Shown here in pieces: positions 10,741-22,632 of a stretch of DNA of 64,000 nt. The stretch is from assembly GCA_031308135.1 (NCBI GenBank), contig JAHLJT010000631.1:212210731-212274730 (forward strand). Direction: 5' to 3'. Origin of the DNA: Acheta domesticus (taxonomy: Eukaryota; Arthropoda; Insecta; Orthoptera; Gryllidae). A model generated the notes under the pieces. The model made no database searches and was not told the DNA's origin. It worked only from the letters and a program-made list of their open reading frames with translations. Every line of letters begins with the position of its first letter. Position 1 is the stretch's first letter. A program made the position numbers and the translations under genes.

Positions 10741-12234
10741 GAGATTCAATCGAACATTAGTTTTTCTAGTAAGCAGTTTTGGCACAGCATAGCGTTTAGC
10801 AAATGTCTGCATGTTTGAGACTCTATGCATGCTCTTAACTCAAAACCGAATTCGTGATAACGGAACCCGCTATTCCGTGATGAAAGGACATGGGTGAGCT
10901 AGTCCGGCGCACCGAATTTTGCTCGTCCTGCGCTGCACTAATTTACGTTAAGTTGTTTGAAATGAAGGCGTCGTTTGAAACGCCAGACCAGACGTCGGCC
11001 ACTGTTGAAAATTGTTACTTTAAGCCACTTTCAAAATGTTTCTCAACACTTCTCGCTCTCCATGCAGCATGGCGGCCAGCGTCTGGTTGGCTTTTCAAAC
11101 GAAGGGCCCGTGCTGTAATCTCTACAGAGCAATACATTTCACGCCATGGAAACCTTCCAGATACCAATTGACATCTGGCATCTTGCGTATCCGTCTTCTT
11201 CGTGTTCTCGGTCAAGTCCTCACGTGTTATCGGTCGCCCCGAAACCAGTGCTTCCATATCTAATGTCCACACATTCATCACGATTTCAAGAATTTTAATA
11301 GTAAAGTTCTTTCTTTTAATTATCACACATTGTGACGTCATAAAGTTTAACCGATAAAAGTAATACACAAAGTAATTATTTCTTGTTTTTAGCAACAAAA
11401 TGTCAATTAAAATGTATTATGAATAGAAATTAAATTAATTATTCATTAAATGCATTTTTCCAGTTGGCTACCAGATGCCAGGATCAAATTCCTCGGGCTG
11501 TATTGTGTTTGAATAAAATAAGAATGCAGTTTTCATCCACTTCTTTTCATCATCATGAACTTATTATACGTGATCGGATTGAAGAACTACTGTGTGTTCT
11601 TCAAAACCCTAAGTGAGTATTTTTTGTTCTTGAGCTTATAGTTTCAAGAGGGTAATGAAAAGAGAGAAAATATTGTTATTAAATTTACAAACTATTGAAA
11701 GTATTTTACAGACTTCAGATTGAAATTTTGCCATTGACTATTTTGGAGTGCACTGTAGTTAATATTTTAGGCGTCTCTATGCGAAAAGGGAGACTGAACA
11801 TCGGATGACGCTTCATTACGAAGCATTCATGATGACGCTTCTATTACTAGCTCCTATATCCTCAAGGTATTTTGACTCATCTCAGTAAACTTGTGCTTTA
11901 TTCCGACGACGACGTATTATGTGTCGTGGTGGTACTACACATAATCCAATAGTTAAAACGAAGTCGAATTTTCTTTTTTTTCCCATGACTACGATTTAGG
12001 GATTTGGGACTATAGTGTAATCCCTTGATGAGAGCCTTGATGATTTCACTTACTCTTATGAATATTTTTTTGTGTATAAATACTACAAGATCTTCAAATT
12101 AACAGCTTATTATTAAAATGCTTACTTTCCATCATTTCTTCACTATGTCATTTTGTGATGCGAGTTGAAATCTATCCATGAAAATCAGGGCCTCTTCACT
12201 GAGTAGTATTGTAACGAGAGCGATAGGTTCCACG
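10741..12234. other. Intergenic with an unassigned minus-strand ORF
   Basis: A 127-codon minus-strand frame at 11015-11398 overlaps a 93-codon plus-strand frame at 10890-11171. Neither shows a known domain, and the GC-richer stretch 10890-11260 may simply be a decayed repeat. The rest shows no genes. Confidence 0.3.
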
Positions 12235-12350
12235 AGAGGCAAATGGCAGCTAGAAAGAGGATATAACAAAATCGAATCGCTAGCTCTGATTCAAGACGAT
12301 AAAAAAATACGTTCCCTTTTGTAGCACCACTTGTTACTTTCTTGTACACT
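12235..12350 (+). repeat. Family A, 3' terminal fragment
   Basis: Contains AATGGCAGCTAG and ends TGTAGCACCACTTGTTA, matching the 3' end of family A at 7550-7667 and 39850-39970. Confidence 0.55.
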
Positions 12351-12454
12351 ACGTACGTAGTATGAATAAAGTATTGTAAGGCTGTAGCGAAAAGAATCAT
12401 TTCTTCGATAGAAAATGTACGGGGTTTGGACAAAAAATAAGAACAGCCGACATT

Positions 12455-13280
12455 CACAAATTGTTTAATGGATTTTGGACCCCCATTTGCTTTTAGAACA
12501 GTTGCAATTCGTTATGGAATAGATTTGTAGTGTCTGAATGGTTTCCAACGGAATGTTCCACCATTCTCGTACCAAAACGTCCGTCAGTGGCTTCAAAGAT
12601 GTTGGAGCTGGAAATCTGCTCATTCTGATCTAAAACGCTCCATAACGGTTCAATTATCGTGAAGGCTGACGATTGTGCTGGACAGGAAAGGTGTTTGATG
12701 TTATTCTGATGCTCCGCAAACCACGCTTGAACCTTTCTTGTTGTGTGTATTGGCACATTATCTTCTTAGAACATAGCAGTGTTGGGCAATATGCTAGTCA
12801 TTGTAAGCACTTCATTGTTGATGTTTTCGAAATATTCGTTCGCAGTAAACTGGCCAATGAGGGAAATGATATAACCAGCTGAATACCACTACGTAGCTGC
12901 ACAAATCGTAAGGAAACATCCCCCTTTGTTGACTGTAGGAAGCAGGCAGGCCAGGTCTTAGGCATGATTTGGGAGTCTCCATACATAAACCCGACCGGTT
13001 GTAGGAAACAATGTAAACGATGATTCATCGGACCATACCTCATTCTTCCAGTCATCGAGTGTCCGTCCAGGTTATATGAATGTGGTTCCACGTGTTTCGC
13101 AGATTTGCGTTGGCTTCCGTTCTGAAGAGTTTTGCAATTGCAGCCCCATGAACATTAGCTTTGTGAAGCTCTCATCGTACTTTTTTGAAAGAGATATTAC
13201 TCAAGTCAATGTTGAGTTCTGCCCTCATTTTTGCCGCGGTAGTTTTGCGTTGTCTGCCCACAATCCTTTTTAATGTTCAC
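12455..13280 (-). pseudogene. Tc1/mariner transposase, dead
   Basis: Minus-strand frames carry the DDE transposase order of the Tc1 group. First is an N-terminal part with GAAIAKLL-like and ANAKSAKHVE-like residues (about 13060-13200), then WSDESSF with the first catalytic Asp (about 13045), then EDNVPIHT with the second Asp (about 12750), then WFAEHQNNIKHLSCPAQS and IIEPLWSVL with the third acidic residue (about 12640-12720), and a VLKANGG-like tail near 12490. Several frameshifts and stops interrupt it; for example, the codon before EDN is TAA. No clear terminal inverted repeats were found. In an intact element it would cut and paste at TA dinucleotides. Confidence 0.85.
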
Positions 13281-14390
13281 TCTCCGCTAATCAAATACTT
13301 CCCTGCAAAAATTCATCCATCTGGCACCGTTTCAGAATAACACACATATCATTCTGTCGCTCATGCAACTCGCCAAAACATAATAATTTTGCTTAATTTA
13401 CCACAGCTAAACAAATCACCATTTCATGCAGAACACATGTGTGCCATACCTTTTTACAATATTTAATAAACACTTCCACCAGAAAATGATTTTATCCCAA
13501 TAATTTCGTGTCTCTTATACATCCACTCCTTGCCGCAATTAAAATCAATATCCAAGATACTTTTGTAAATAGAGGTAGAAAAATTGTCAATCATTTCGGA
13601 TTAGACAGTTGAATAAACACCCCTACTCTATTGTATGATACGCAATTCTGTGCATTGATGAACTTAGTCGTAGTTCGCAGTCGTCCTCTGGTGGCGCCCA
13701 GCTAAACTATTGCACATTAGTGCTTTCTTAAATCTGTGATGTAAAGCTAGGCGAAAACACGCCACAAAAATAATTACTTTGTAAATATATTAAGTTTTAT
13801 GGAGTAAATCATAGCCTAGAGTCCTCCTGACCTTCAAGGGAAGCTAGCTAATAAGCTTCATCAATATTGGTCCAGTTCATTTAGAGGTTATCGCGCCGTT
13901 AGTCAATGCACTTGCTTCTGTATATTAGTATAGATACAGTAAACACTCTGTGAAAGAACATGTAAAATACACACACTCGACAGTACCTTGCTTTGTTGCA
14001 CTTAACAGTCTGCGCTTGCCACTCTCAGGCCCTGTCCTGGGAATTCCCGTTAACTAATTATTTACACCTTGTAAGATCTCGTGCTCAAAGCCGCCCGGTG
14101 ACGCCGGGTTGGGACTTACGGCACTTACTAACTTGCTTCAATAATACAGTGGCCTCGACCAACTGGGTCGCATTTACACCAAAGCATTATTATTAGCTTG
14201 CTTAAAAAATCACAACAATTTACATCAATTACTCTCGGCAGTTACAGAATCAGGCAGTCGTTCTAATGATTCTCTCGCTCCCTACCGCATGACGTTCTCC
14301 CCCCTCGTTCAACGTTATCTCTTCGTTCTCCCCGTCGCGGGGCGTTGATCTATTTTCGCTTCATTCTCCACATCCCGTTACCTTTCCCCG
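13281..14390. other. Intergenic, no gene seen
   Basis: No supported feature. 13960-14250 is somewhat GC-richer but shows no coding signature. Confidence 0.4.
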
Positions 14391-16285
14391 GGAGCATATT
14401 AGCATTCTTTACCTTCATACGGAACCAAGATAAATTTACGGCTCACCATTGGCTGACGTGTGAAAATGGCCGGGCGCGGTAGATTCAAATAATGTTCCCA
14501 GGTCTAGGCCCACAACTGACTTTGGTTTTCGTTTGAAATTATATTTTATTAGATTAGCAAACCAAAATTATTGTCTAAAAATTAAACAAATACTTAGTTC
14601 TTTCTTTAATAATACTTCATAAACTTAAAATATAAACGTTATCGCTTTTTATTTGTCTACCATCGCAGGAATCAATGTTGGCGGACCGTAACAAATCTTC
14701 GTTGATCTTATGTTATTAGGAAAGACGTTTATGTCGTGTCATTTGTTTTTTTGTGAAAATGTTTCCCTTAGTGTTATATGATGATAATTCGTGAGATATC
14801 GTCAATCTGGCCATCAAGGCTTACAACAGACTTCAATTATTTGTTTATTGCAATAATTGTCCATTTATGGTGACACAATTACTGGAAACTAAGAGTTTCC
14901 AGACATCGAAGTTTGTTTGATATCTGTTGTTTTAAATAAATAATTCATTAAATCAATTTTCATTTATCGTTCTTTTCTATTGAAGTTCGCAGAAGTAGGG
15001 GAAAATGTTAGAAACATTTTTTCTATAGCTCTGACTTTTCTATTCTCAAATGTTTTTTTTTATTTTTGTATATTTTGAATATACTTTAAATTACCAATGG
15101 CTCCATGTTCTTCGTAAAGTTTTAATTTTTCCTTTATTTTCTGGAACAATATTACTTATTTTCGTTAGATTCGTATACATTTTCAAATCAAGCAAATGGA
15201 AATATATGTTATAAATTTGTCACCGTAAAATTTCTCCGCATCTAAACAAATACACGTGGTCGTGGCTCGTTCAAGTTCTTGTCACCACTGTTTTTCAGGG
15301 AGTAGAACGTGATACTAGTTAGGTCCTTTCAAAATGAATTTATTTCTTCTCTGTATGCCACAAAGGAAGTCGAATGAAGGTTCTCTTCTGCATTGCAGAG
15401 AAATCGGACACAGAGTGACCCTGAAGCTACTAACGATTGTCAACGCATCCCTGAGATAACGCCCGTTCGCCACTGGCGTCGTGTGGGCGCCATGCCTTCG
15501 TGCACGCCAGCTGTCCCCATCAACGCTGTCGTGTTAGATATACTTCTCGGAACAACAGATCACAGTTTCGGCAACGAATTTTCGACCAGTTGCAATTCCA
15601 ATCTTGAAAGTGAAGGTTGTAAATGTTAGTGTTCTTTGTGTTGTATGTGAAATGCGTTGTTTTGGCAACTCCGATAAACGAGTTTTAGGTACACGTTGAA
15701 CATAATATTAGTGAAGCTCTTCCCAGTACATCAGGTTTTAAACATTCACAGACAAAACCCTTAGAAAATGGTGAGAAGAAAGTCATTTTGAAACTAGCGA
15801 CTACAAATCCGAGTGACTGTCAGACAGGTGAAAGAACTGACCACCTAATTGACAGGCGTTGGAATCAGTGAGAATCATGCATGTAAGTACCTTGATATTT
15901 AAGCACATTACATGCATGTTTGATATTTTGGGGTAGAACAAGTACTAGTGAGAAATGTGTTATGACAGTTAGTGCCGTAGCACGTGCTTGTATTTGAGCA
16001 ATATCGTGTCGCGACAAATAAAAAGCGGTAACGTTCGTAATTTAAGTTCATGAAGTTTTATTAAAGAAAGAACTAAGTATATGTTTAATTTTTTAGAGTA
16101 CAGTTTTGGTTTGCTAATCCAAGAAAACAAATTCAAACGAATACCGAAGTCAGCTGTGGGCCTAGACCCGATAGTGAGTACAATATTTGAATCTACCGCG
16201 CCCGGCCATTTTCAAACGTCAACCAATGGTGAGCCGTAAATCTCTCTTGGTTCCGTATGAAGGTAAAGAATGCTAATATGCACGC
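14391..16285. mobile_element. 1.9-kb inverted-repeat element with about 270-bp arms
   Basis: 14391-14662 and 16013-16285 are reverse complements at high identity (GCATATTAGCATTC, CGGAACCAAGA, CGGCTCACCATTGG, GGCCGGGCGCGGTAGATTCA, ACTTAGTTCTTTCTTTAAT, CGCTTTTTATTTGTC). Similarity stops sharply at both ends of the arms. The 1.35-kb spacer contains two exon-like stretches: 15393-15629 after a TTGCAG, and about 15690-15870 after TTTTAG. Neither matches a known family. No transposase was recognised. Confidence 0.7.
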
Positions 16286-17864
16286 CCAGTGACGGCGTCG
16301 TATGCCGAAAGTTCGCCCGCTGCTCGCTGCCTTCCGCGTCGTTTTCCGGGCTTCTTTCTTCAACGGCGCCTGATCCGGGACCCTCGCGACCACGTCCTCT
16401 TCCGTCTTCCCTCGCTGCGGCATCCGGGATCCCCGCGAACGCGTCTTCTTCGGTCTTCTTTCGCCTACTCCCCAATCACCCACGTGCGACAGTCCGTGTA
16501 CGATGCAACTGGTTAGTGATGTTGCGTGTTAGGCTCAGTCCGGATGTGTACGACGCACCACTCAATTTAACTATTCAGCGCCGGTCAGCGATTCACCGTC
16601 CTCTCACAAGAAATTAAACGTTTCTTAACAATGCGGCACTTGCCTACTTCCTCGAACAACTTTTACTATCACCAACTTTCGCACCTCGTCCCTAACTAAT
16701 GCGTCTTTGACGCTAAATACTCCTATCTAATAAGTCGTCTATCTCAATACGACTATGTCCCTCGGATGGTATTCGGGAACAGAAGGCTTGATCTTTTGCG
16801 GTTCGGCATTTTTATGCGACCTTTCGTCCCTCCCCTCGGAGGGGTTGAGGACGCGTTATCTCCCTTTCCTATGAACGCCTGCGTCACAGTTCGCCGCGCG
16901 CTCTCCAAGGCCACCGCGCTCATTAGTTTCTCATGGCGCGCCCCTTTCAACTCGCGCCGCGCTCGCTCTCCACGTCAGCTGCTGATGATACGATGCGTGG
17001 GCGTGTGTGGGGCAAATGTGGGCATCCGCATTTCGTCACAGTATATAAGAGTAAAACCCCAAAAACGTTGGACCGATCTCCATGAAAGTTGGCATTTCTA
17101 CGTGTTTTTTCACCGAGGTTTATGTGTTGTTAATTGTTGTAACTCCATTACATAACGCTACATATTCATGTCAAATCCAACCAGCAACACACTCGGCAGC
17201 ATATTGAATCTATATCGTTAAACAACTCCTAAACGAGGCGTTCTAGGGCCTTAAAAACTAAAATATTGAGGCCGAAGGTCTCAGAGAAACGTTTCTCACA
17301 CCGTAATCTACAGAATGAACTCTTCCTGAACGTTCTGTTACATTTTTGCTGGTACGGCGCTTCCCGATATTACCCCATCTGCTCAGAGACGTGTAGAATC
17401 TGTAAGTAAATGTGAATGAGAGGGTCAGAGAGTGGCAGAGACAGACAGGGACAGGGTATAAGGGAGGGAGGGAGAGACAGAGAGAAACGGAGATGGGAGG
17501 GGAAAGCGGGAGATGAAGGGCAGAACAACGTCTGCCGGGTTTTCCTAGTATTGTATATGTACAATATTGTCTATTGTTTTCGACGCACATAACCAATGTG
17601 TGACCTCGATTGTGGTCACTTTATTATTACTGAACATTCTACGTATTTTATGCATTTCATACAGGTTTTCAGGAAATCAATCTCTTTTAAGTGTTCAGAG
17701 ACTTAGGAATGACTTTTTTCATGTTTGTTAACATCATCATTTTTTGTTCCAGTGTTGCAAATACGGTATGGTCAGTGCAGAGCAGCAATACCTCAGTAAC
17801 ATCATTTGTGCAAGTCCTCTCTCATGTTACAGACTCTTAACATGAGTATGTGATTTTAAGTTAC
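16286..17864. other. GC/CpG-rich block and purine-rich tract, no gene seen
   Basis: 16290-17040 is much richer in C and CpG than its surroundings, and overlapping open frames on both strands (16193-16617, 16753-17155) reflect base composition, not homology. 17430-17520 is a purine-rich low-complexity tract (GGGAGGGAGGGAGAGA). The block may be an LTR or a promoter region; nothing decides it. Confidence 0.35.
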
Positions 17865-18190
17865 AATTTTTAATATGTTATCAATTTTTAAATAGTATTT
17901 GTAATTTTAAAAATGTAATTAGGTTTTTAAAAATACATTTGTGATTAGAAAATGTGATAAGACTGATTCTGACCTTTGAATAAAGCTCATCTTACCTTTA
18001 CCATTGCTATTGTTATATCTACTTATTTACAAATGTGCACATATGTTGTACTTTCCGCAGCAGGGTGGGAAGGAGAAGCTGCAAATTCAAGGGACACCAA
18101 TCGCCCTCACGTGCGACTTGAGTAAGACGTAAATTTCCACCAGAAGGTTGATAAGTCGGTAGCATAGCAAAAGGGGAGACAAGATTGACA
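17865..18190 (+). repeat. Dispersed repeat R2, copy 2
   Basis: Opposite-orientation copy of 8890-9240, colinear over about 320 bp with scattered substitutions. Confidence 0.8.
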
Positions 18191-18274
18191 CTTTTTCTAC
18201 CCAGTGAAGAAAAAATTATAAAGATAATTTGCACTTTCTCGGCTACTGCTAACGCATTATAGGGAGAGTATTGT

Positions 18275-18570
18275 AATACTGTAAGGGACACCGGCGAATT
18301 TTTGACAAAAAAACTGTTATTGCCGGGTCCTGGTAACGAAAAAGTTGATCAGATTGTGTTCCTACATGTAAATATTACTTCCTCTAACATATTCTGAGTT
18401 TGGTGGGTCCTTGACACCGAAAAATCGATTGACGGCAAAATGTCCGTCCGTCTGGACAACGCTCACGCCTAAATGGTAAGCAGGTTTCCACCAATATTAT
18501 TATTCCGTGATCGATGTTATTGATGTCGCAGCCCGTTGAATTTGAAAGGATTATTTTTTGGTGGTAATGC
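18275..18570 (+). repeat. Family A, 5'-half fragment
   Basis: Carries the block ATTGCCGGGTCCTGGTAACG, GGTCCTTGACACCGAAAAAT and TGTCCGTCCGTCTG, which recurs at 38900-39070, 52430-52500 and 61370-61530. Confidence 0.7.
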
Positions 18571-19935
18571 ATTCTTTCTTTATAGACTGGTCATGAACAG
18601 TTCAATACCTACTGAGTTTGCAGTGCAATGGCAGTGACCACTGCAAATCAGCCAGTGCCGTTTTAACGCATGGGCGAACCCGGCGGCCGCCGGAGGCCTC
18701 AAAATATTAACAACAAAATTATATACTATACTTATTGGTAAAAATATAAAGTTGACTGCTTCATTGTAACAAGTTCAAATATGGAAGTCAAGTTAATCTT
18801 TATCTTTTTGGTCAATGCGTTAACCTGCGGCTCGCTCTGAAACAATAGATGCCAGCCTAGGCGTCTTCAGGCAGACGCGAGTGCTCGGATCTCCGCTCCC
18901 AGCTGCGACGGGAATGGTCGCGGGAAGTGTTACTTGTGGTGGAAAGGGGAGATGTAGAGTACTGGGCAGGCAGCACCTTTGGCGAAAGGACAAGCATACT
19001 TTCAGAACGGTTTTAGGAACGCATCGTTTATCGATGAGAAATTCCCAATGAGGGGAAGATACGAATTGGGCACAACAAACCCCTTGGTCTTTCATAGTCA
19101 TCTTGATTATGGAAACTGTTTAATATTAATTAACATGTACACAAAAACATACAAATTTCATTAACTTTTCAAGCATTGTTCATAATAAAAAAGGTTCTAG
19201 AAGTATAATACAGTAAAAAGTCAAATAAAGTACATTTTGTAATACAATTATTTGATCTAAAATAAATTTTCAATTGGTTCATGCCCCATACATCTACGAA
19301 AAACGCATATTTTTCTTTTCTAATTTTAATGCATTTATGCTCGCATTTTTTTAAAAACTGTCATAATTTTTTTTAATTCAAATTATATTACTAGTTCAAT
19401 TAAAAATATTTCTCTAAAAAAGTTTTCGAAATTTCAACTAGTGTTTGCACATATTAGTTTTTACTATTTTTTTAGGTGCAAATATGCAACTTCACACTGC
19501 TTTGTGATCTAACTTTTACGTTGACAACAGGAAAAGGATTTTCAAGAAGTTCAATTTCGCTATTCATCGTTTTATAATTATTAAACCTATTCAGTTGCAT
19601 TCGAGTTCAATTCGCCGTCTTGCGTGTTTGCACACACTGTTCCTTACGAAGGCCGGAGAGCGAAAGATATAATTCGCGTTGCCCTTCGTGTCACGCGCTT
19701 CGGAGCCGATAGCTGCCTGTGAGTGATGTCCATCTACTCCTCGTCACAACGCAGCTCGCCGGCAAATTTCTTGGCGTAGGAAGGAACTGACTGAATAATT
19801 AAGCAGACCTGCAGCTACACAAAATCCTACAGTAGTATTAATTTGTCTTTCAAAGAGTTTGTGTTAGCGTCTATTAGCCTACGCTTTCTAATTTAATACT
19901 CTTCTCAGTTAACGTATCAATTTTTATCACTTACA
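18571..19935. other. Intergenic, no gene seen
   Basis: AT-rich sequence with a GC-richer patch near 18820-18960. The open frames there have no resemblance to known proteins. Confidence 0.4.
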
Positions 19936-20572
19936 ATGCAGCGTTTTGAAAGTGGTTGTACTAAATATAAGAAAGTTAAGGAATGAGAAGAAAATATTAA
20001 GAGAAACCCAAAACGAATTAATTATTTAATTATACTGTCAAAAAATAATACTGCGTATGATAATGTACCGATAAATCATATTCCTGGCCCATCAACTTCG
20101 AGTTCACAGAACAACAATTTACAGAACAAACAGAAGTAACAAATAGTGTGCTAGAATGTAAAACGTTTGACGTACAATGATGTTCAAGAGCAGGTGACAG
20201 ACTGTACTTCAGGAAACTATGTAAGTAACATTATTTCAGAAAACAATCACTATTCATCAGAGCCTGGTCTTTGGCTACATACTGATGACAGGTAAAAAAG
20301 GGCCTTCCCTTTGTCAAAATAAAGAAACTAATTTTGATAAATCGGCCCGTGTATACTCAAACAATGTTCTCGCGCCAATTGCCAAACAAATTATACAGAG
20401 AATGGCTCGTCTTCACCTGCGAAGGGGAATGTTTATTGTTTAAATTGCGTTGCGCAAATTATGTTCTCACACCAAATTTCCATTTAGCGGAGATGGATTT
20501 AATGACTGGAAACATGCTCTGAAAGCTGCATTAGAACATGAAAATAGTCAAGAACATGGAAATTGCATGGTA
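19936..20572 (+). pseudogene. hAT/ZMYM1-like (TTF-type zinc finger) remnant
   Basis: Starting at ATG 19936, the plus-strand reading resembles the N-terminal half of hAT-related ZMYM1-type proteins: a basic start (KYKKVK), then GPSTSSSQNNN, then EPGLWLHTDD, then a TTF-type zinc-finger-like part with WLVF and GNVYCLNC (about 20400-20455), and finally GDGFNDWKHALKAALEHE (about 20488-20545), a conserved box of this family. Many stops and frameshifts break it and no catalytic domain follows. It could be a dead hAT transposon or a broken domesticated gene. Confidence 0.6.
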
Positions 20573-20948
20573 GCTTCTTGTAGTCGATCAAAAACACTCG
20601 GGTGAGTAAATACACAGATCACACAATACTGGAGGTAACTACACACTCTATCGTGTCTTTTTATGTATTTGGTCTTTGCTAGAATTAGACAAGCTGGGAC
20701 GATATTATTGTTTCTATTTATTCCTGGCAAATGCGGCATCTATCATCTTGGGAACTTTTGAGTACCTCTTTATCATAATGCCATGTTCTCAACGCCTGAT
20801 CTTGGGCAGCTATTAGAACTGCTTCCGATTCTGGCATCATCCTTTCCCTTTTATGTTACATAAATGATTGATCTTTATGATCTGCACCTTGTCCACTCTT
20901 TTTAAACTTTGTCCATAGAGTGGTTTGTCTCTTCACGATTTCTTTAAC

Positions 20949-20960
20949 ATTTTTTGCCTC
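20949..20960. repeat. Target-site duplication of the LINE (5' copy)
   Basis: ATTTTTTGCCTC before the element matches TTTTTTGCCTC at 25636-25646 just after its A-rich tail. An 11-12 bp direct repeat at these exact edges is what target-primed reverse transcription leaves. Confidence 0.7.
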
Positions 20961-20966
20961 CAATTA

Positions 20967-21002
20967 TCACTTCGCTTAGAGCCTCCGTCGCGAACGGTCG
21001 TG
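20967..21002 (+). promoter_or_regulatory. Internal LINE promoter: initiator plus DPE
   Basis: TCACTT with its A at 20969 resembles the insect initiator (TCAKTY). GGTCGTG begins at 20996, exactly +28 from that A, where the downstream promoter element of Jockey-type LINEs is expected. The spacing match is observed; function is inferred. Confidence 0.5.
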
Positions 21003-21165
21003 CCAGCAGCGCTCTGCTCCGTGTAGATAAGCTCAAGGCGTACTAGTCTGCGGCGTACTCTCGACCTGCGAGGGCCGCCGCGGGCTCCAGTGTGTTCAGA
21101 ACTTAAACTATTTTCACAGTTATATTTAAAGTAGGAAGTGCTCAACAGTTATCAGTTAAACTAAA

Positions 21166-22632
21166 ATGTTTTCTAATCAGTATTCCAATACTTGGGAATT
21201 AGTGCGAGGTGCAATGGAAGCTGTTTACAGCAGTGAAATACCAGCCCATCAACAGGCGTTTGAACATTATCCAGGTCAACTGGAAAGCTCACAACCTCAA
21301 CTTCACCAGCAGGGAATTCAACAGCAACAACCCTCACAAGAAACTTCGCCCCCGCCACAACAGTCTCCAAACAGTCGCCACGAATTACTGGAAATCGACC
21401 AGTGTAACACTCAAAGTTCATCAACAACAGGGAAAAAGCGTGAAGGCAAATTTTCAGAGGACCGTGAGAACTCCAAAAGGTCAGTACCAAACAACAGGCT
21501 AACTAGTGGCAGCGGCAAATTGATTGTAGATATACCAACAGAAAATAGATATGCACCACTTATCGACTTAGACGATAGCGTTGATTCAAATGAAATAGTC
21601 ACAGAAAATTTAATTGAAAAAACTCCTCCAGTTTTCATTCATAATCCACATAATCATACTCTATTAGTGGGTGATTTGAAAAAGTTTATGAAATCTAAGT
21701 TCTCTACAAAACAATATCAAAACAAGAAAAAAGACCCAACTAATAATAGAATTATTATTGAATCAACTGTTAGAGTTCAACCTACAACAATTGAAGACTT
21801 CAGAAATCTTGTCAAATTCTGTAAAGAAGAACATCTAGACTTTCATTCGTTCAGAGACCCAACCAACAGGCCGCTAACAGTAATAATACGTGGGATACCA
21901 ACATGCTATTCTGATAGTGAAGTACTTGACGAACTCCATCGTCTGAACTATCCGGTGCAGAAAATCAATAGAATATACAAATTCCATTCCCCCACTATTC
22001 TGTGCGCGGTTGAACTTTTAAACAACGACATAGCAAAAACCATATATAAACTAAACATCCTTTTTAATGCAATAGTTAAAGTCGAAGTGAAAAGAAATTC
22101 AGCGTTCCCAGTACAATGCAAAAACTGTCAACGCTACGGTCACTCTAAAAACAATTGTGGACGCGAATCACGCTGCATACGTTGTCTTGGCAACCATCAT
22201 TACGAGTCTTGCCCATTGCCAATAAATGCTCCTCCCAGGTGTATAAACTGTCAAGGTTGGCACCGAGCAAGCTTCAAACAATGTCCAAAATTACGCTACA
22301 AAGGACAAAACTCAAGTCATGTGGCCCCGAACATTACAAACTTCCAACAACCTCGACCACCTGTACCCCAAGCTACAAGGTCGGGGCCTCCGCCAGTTCT
22401 GGATAACACTAACTTTCCTTCATTGCCAATTATCAACAATTCAAGAAGGCCTCAAGCAAGTACCCCTCTTTATGCGCAGGTGGCTTCATCAAACAATATT
22501 AACAATCCCATAGAGTTCACCTCTCAAATAGTTAATAATATTATCTCCCAAGTCATGGCAATATTAGTTCCGCAGCTACAATCTTTAATTAATACAATAA
22601 TTTCTTCATTATTACCTAATGGCTCAAAATAA
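21166..22632 (+). CDS. LINE ORF1: gag-like nucleic-acid-binding protein
   Basis: An intact 488-aa ORF. The N-terminus (residues 20-75) is rich in Q, P and S. A PRE_C2HC-like domain follows at about residues 212-275, with FRDPTNRPLTVIIRGIP as a recognisable stretch. Three retroviral-type zinc knuckles run from Cys318: CKNCQRYGHSKNNC, then CIRCLGNHHYESC, then CINCQGWH..FKQC. The tail is proline-rich and then hydrophobic. In Jockey-type elements this protein binds element RNA and forms the RNP. The start ATG at 21166 follows AAACTAAA. The stop at 22630-22632 lies 14 bases inside ORF2, so ORF2 translation probably depends on reinitiation or coupling. Confidence 0.88.
   Translation: MFSNQYSNTWELVRGAMEAVYSSEIPAHQQAFEHYPGQLESSQPQLHQQGIQQQQPSQETSPPPQQSPNSRHELLEIDQCNTQSSSTTGKKREGKFSEDRENSKRSVPNNRLTSGSGKLIVDIPTENRYAPLIDLDDSVDSNEIVTENLIEKTPPVFIHNPHNHTLLVGDLKKFMKSKFSTKQYQNKKKDPTNNRIIIESTVRVQPTTIEDFRNLVKFCKEEHLDFHSFRDPTNRPLTVIIRGIPTCYSDSEVLDELHRLNYPVQKINRIYKFHSPTILCAVELLNNDIAKTIYKLNILFNAIVKVEVKRNSAFPVQCKNCQRYGHSKNNCGRESRCIRCLGNHHYESCPLPINAPPRCINCQGWHRASFKQCPKLRYKGQNSSHVAPNITNFQQPRPPVPQATRSGPPPVLDNTNFPSLPIINNSRRPQASTPLYAQVASSNNINNPIEFTSQIVNNIISQVMAILVPQLQSLINTIISSLLPNGSK

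Noticed and set aside
16193..17155. Overlapping plus and minus ORFs of 65-129 codons
   Set aside because: GC/CpG-rich composition opens frames on both strands; no domain or splice structure.
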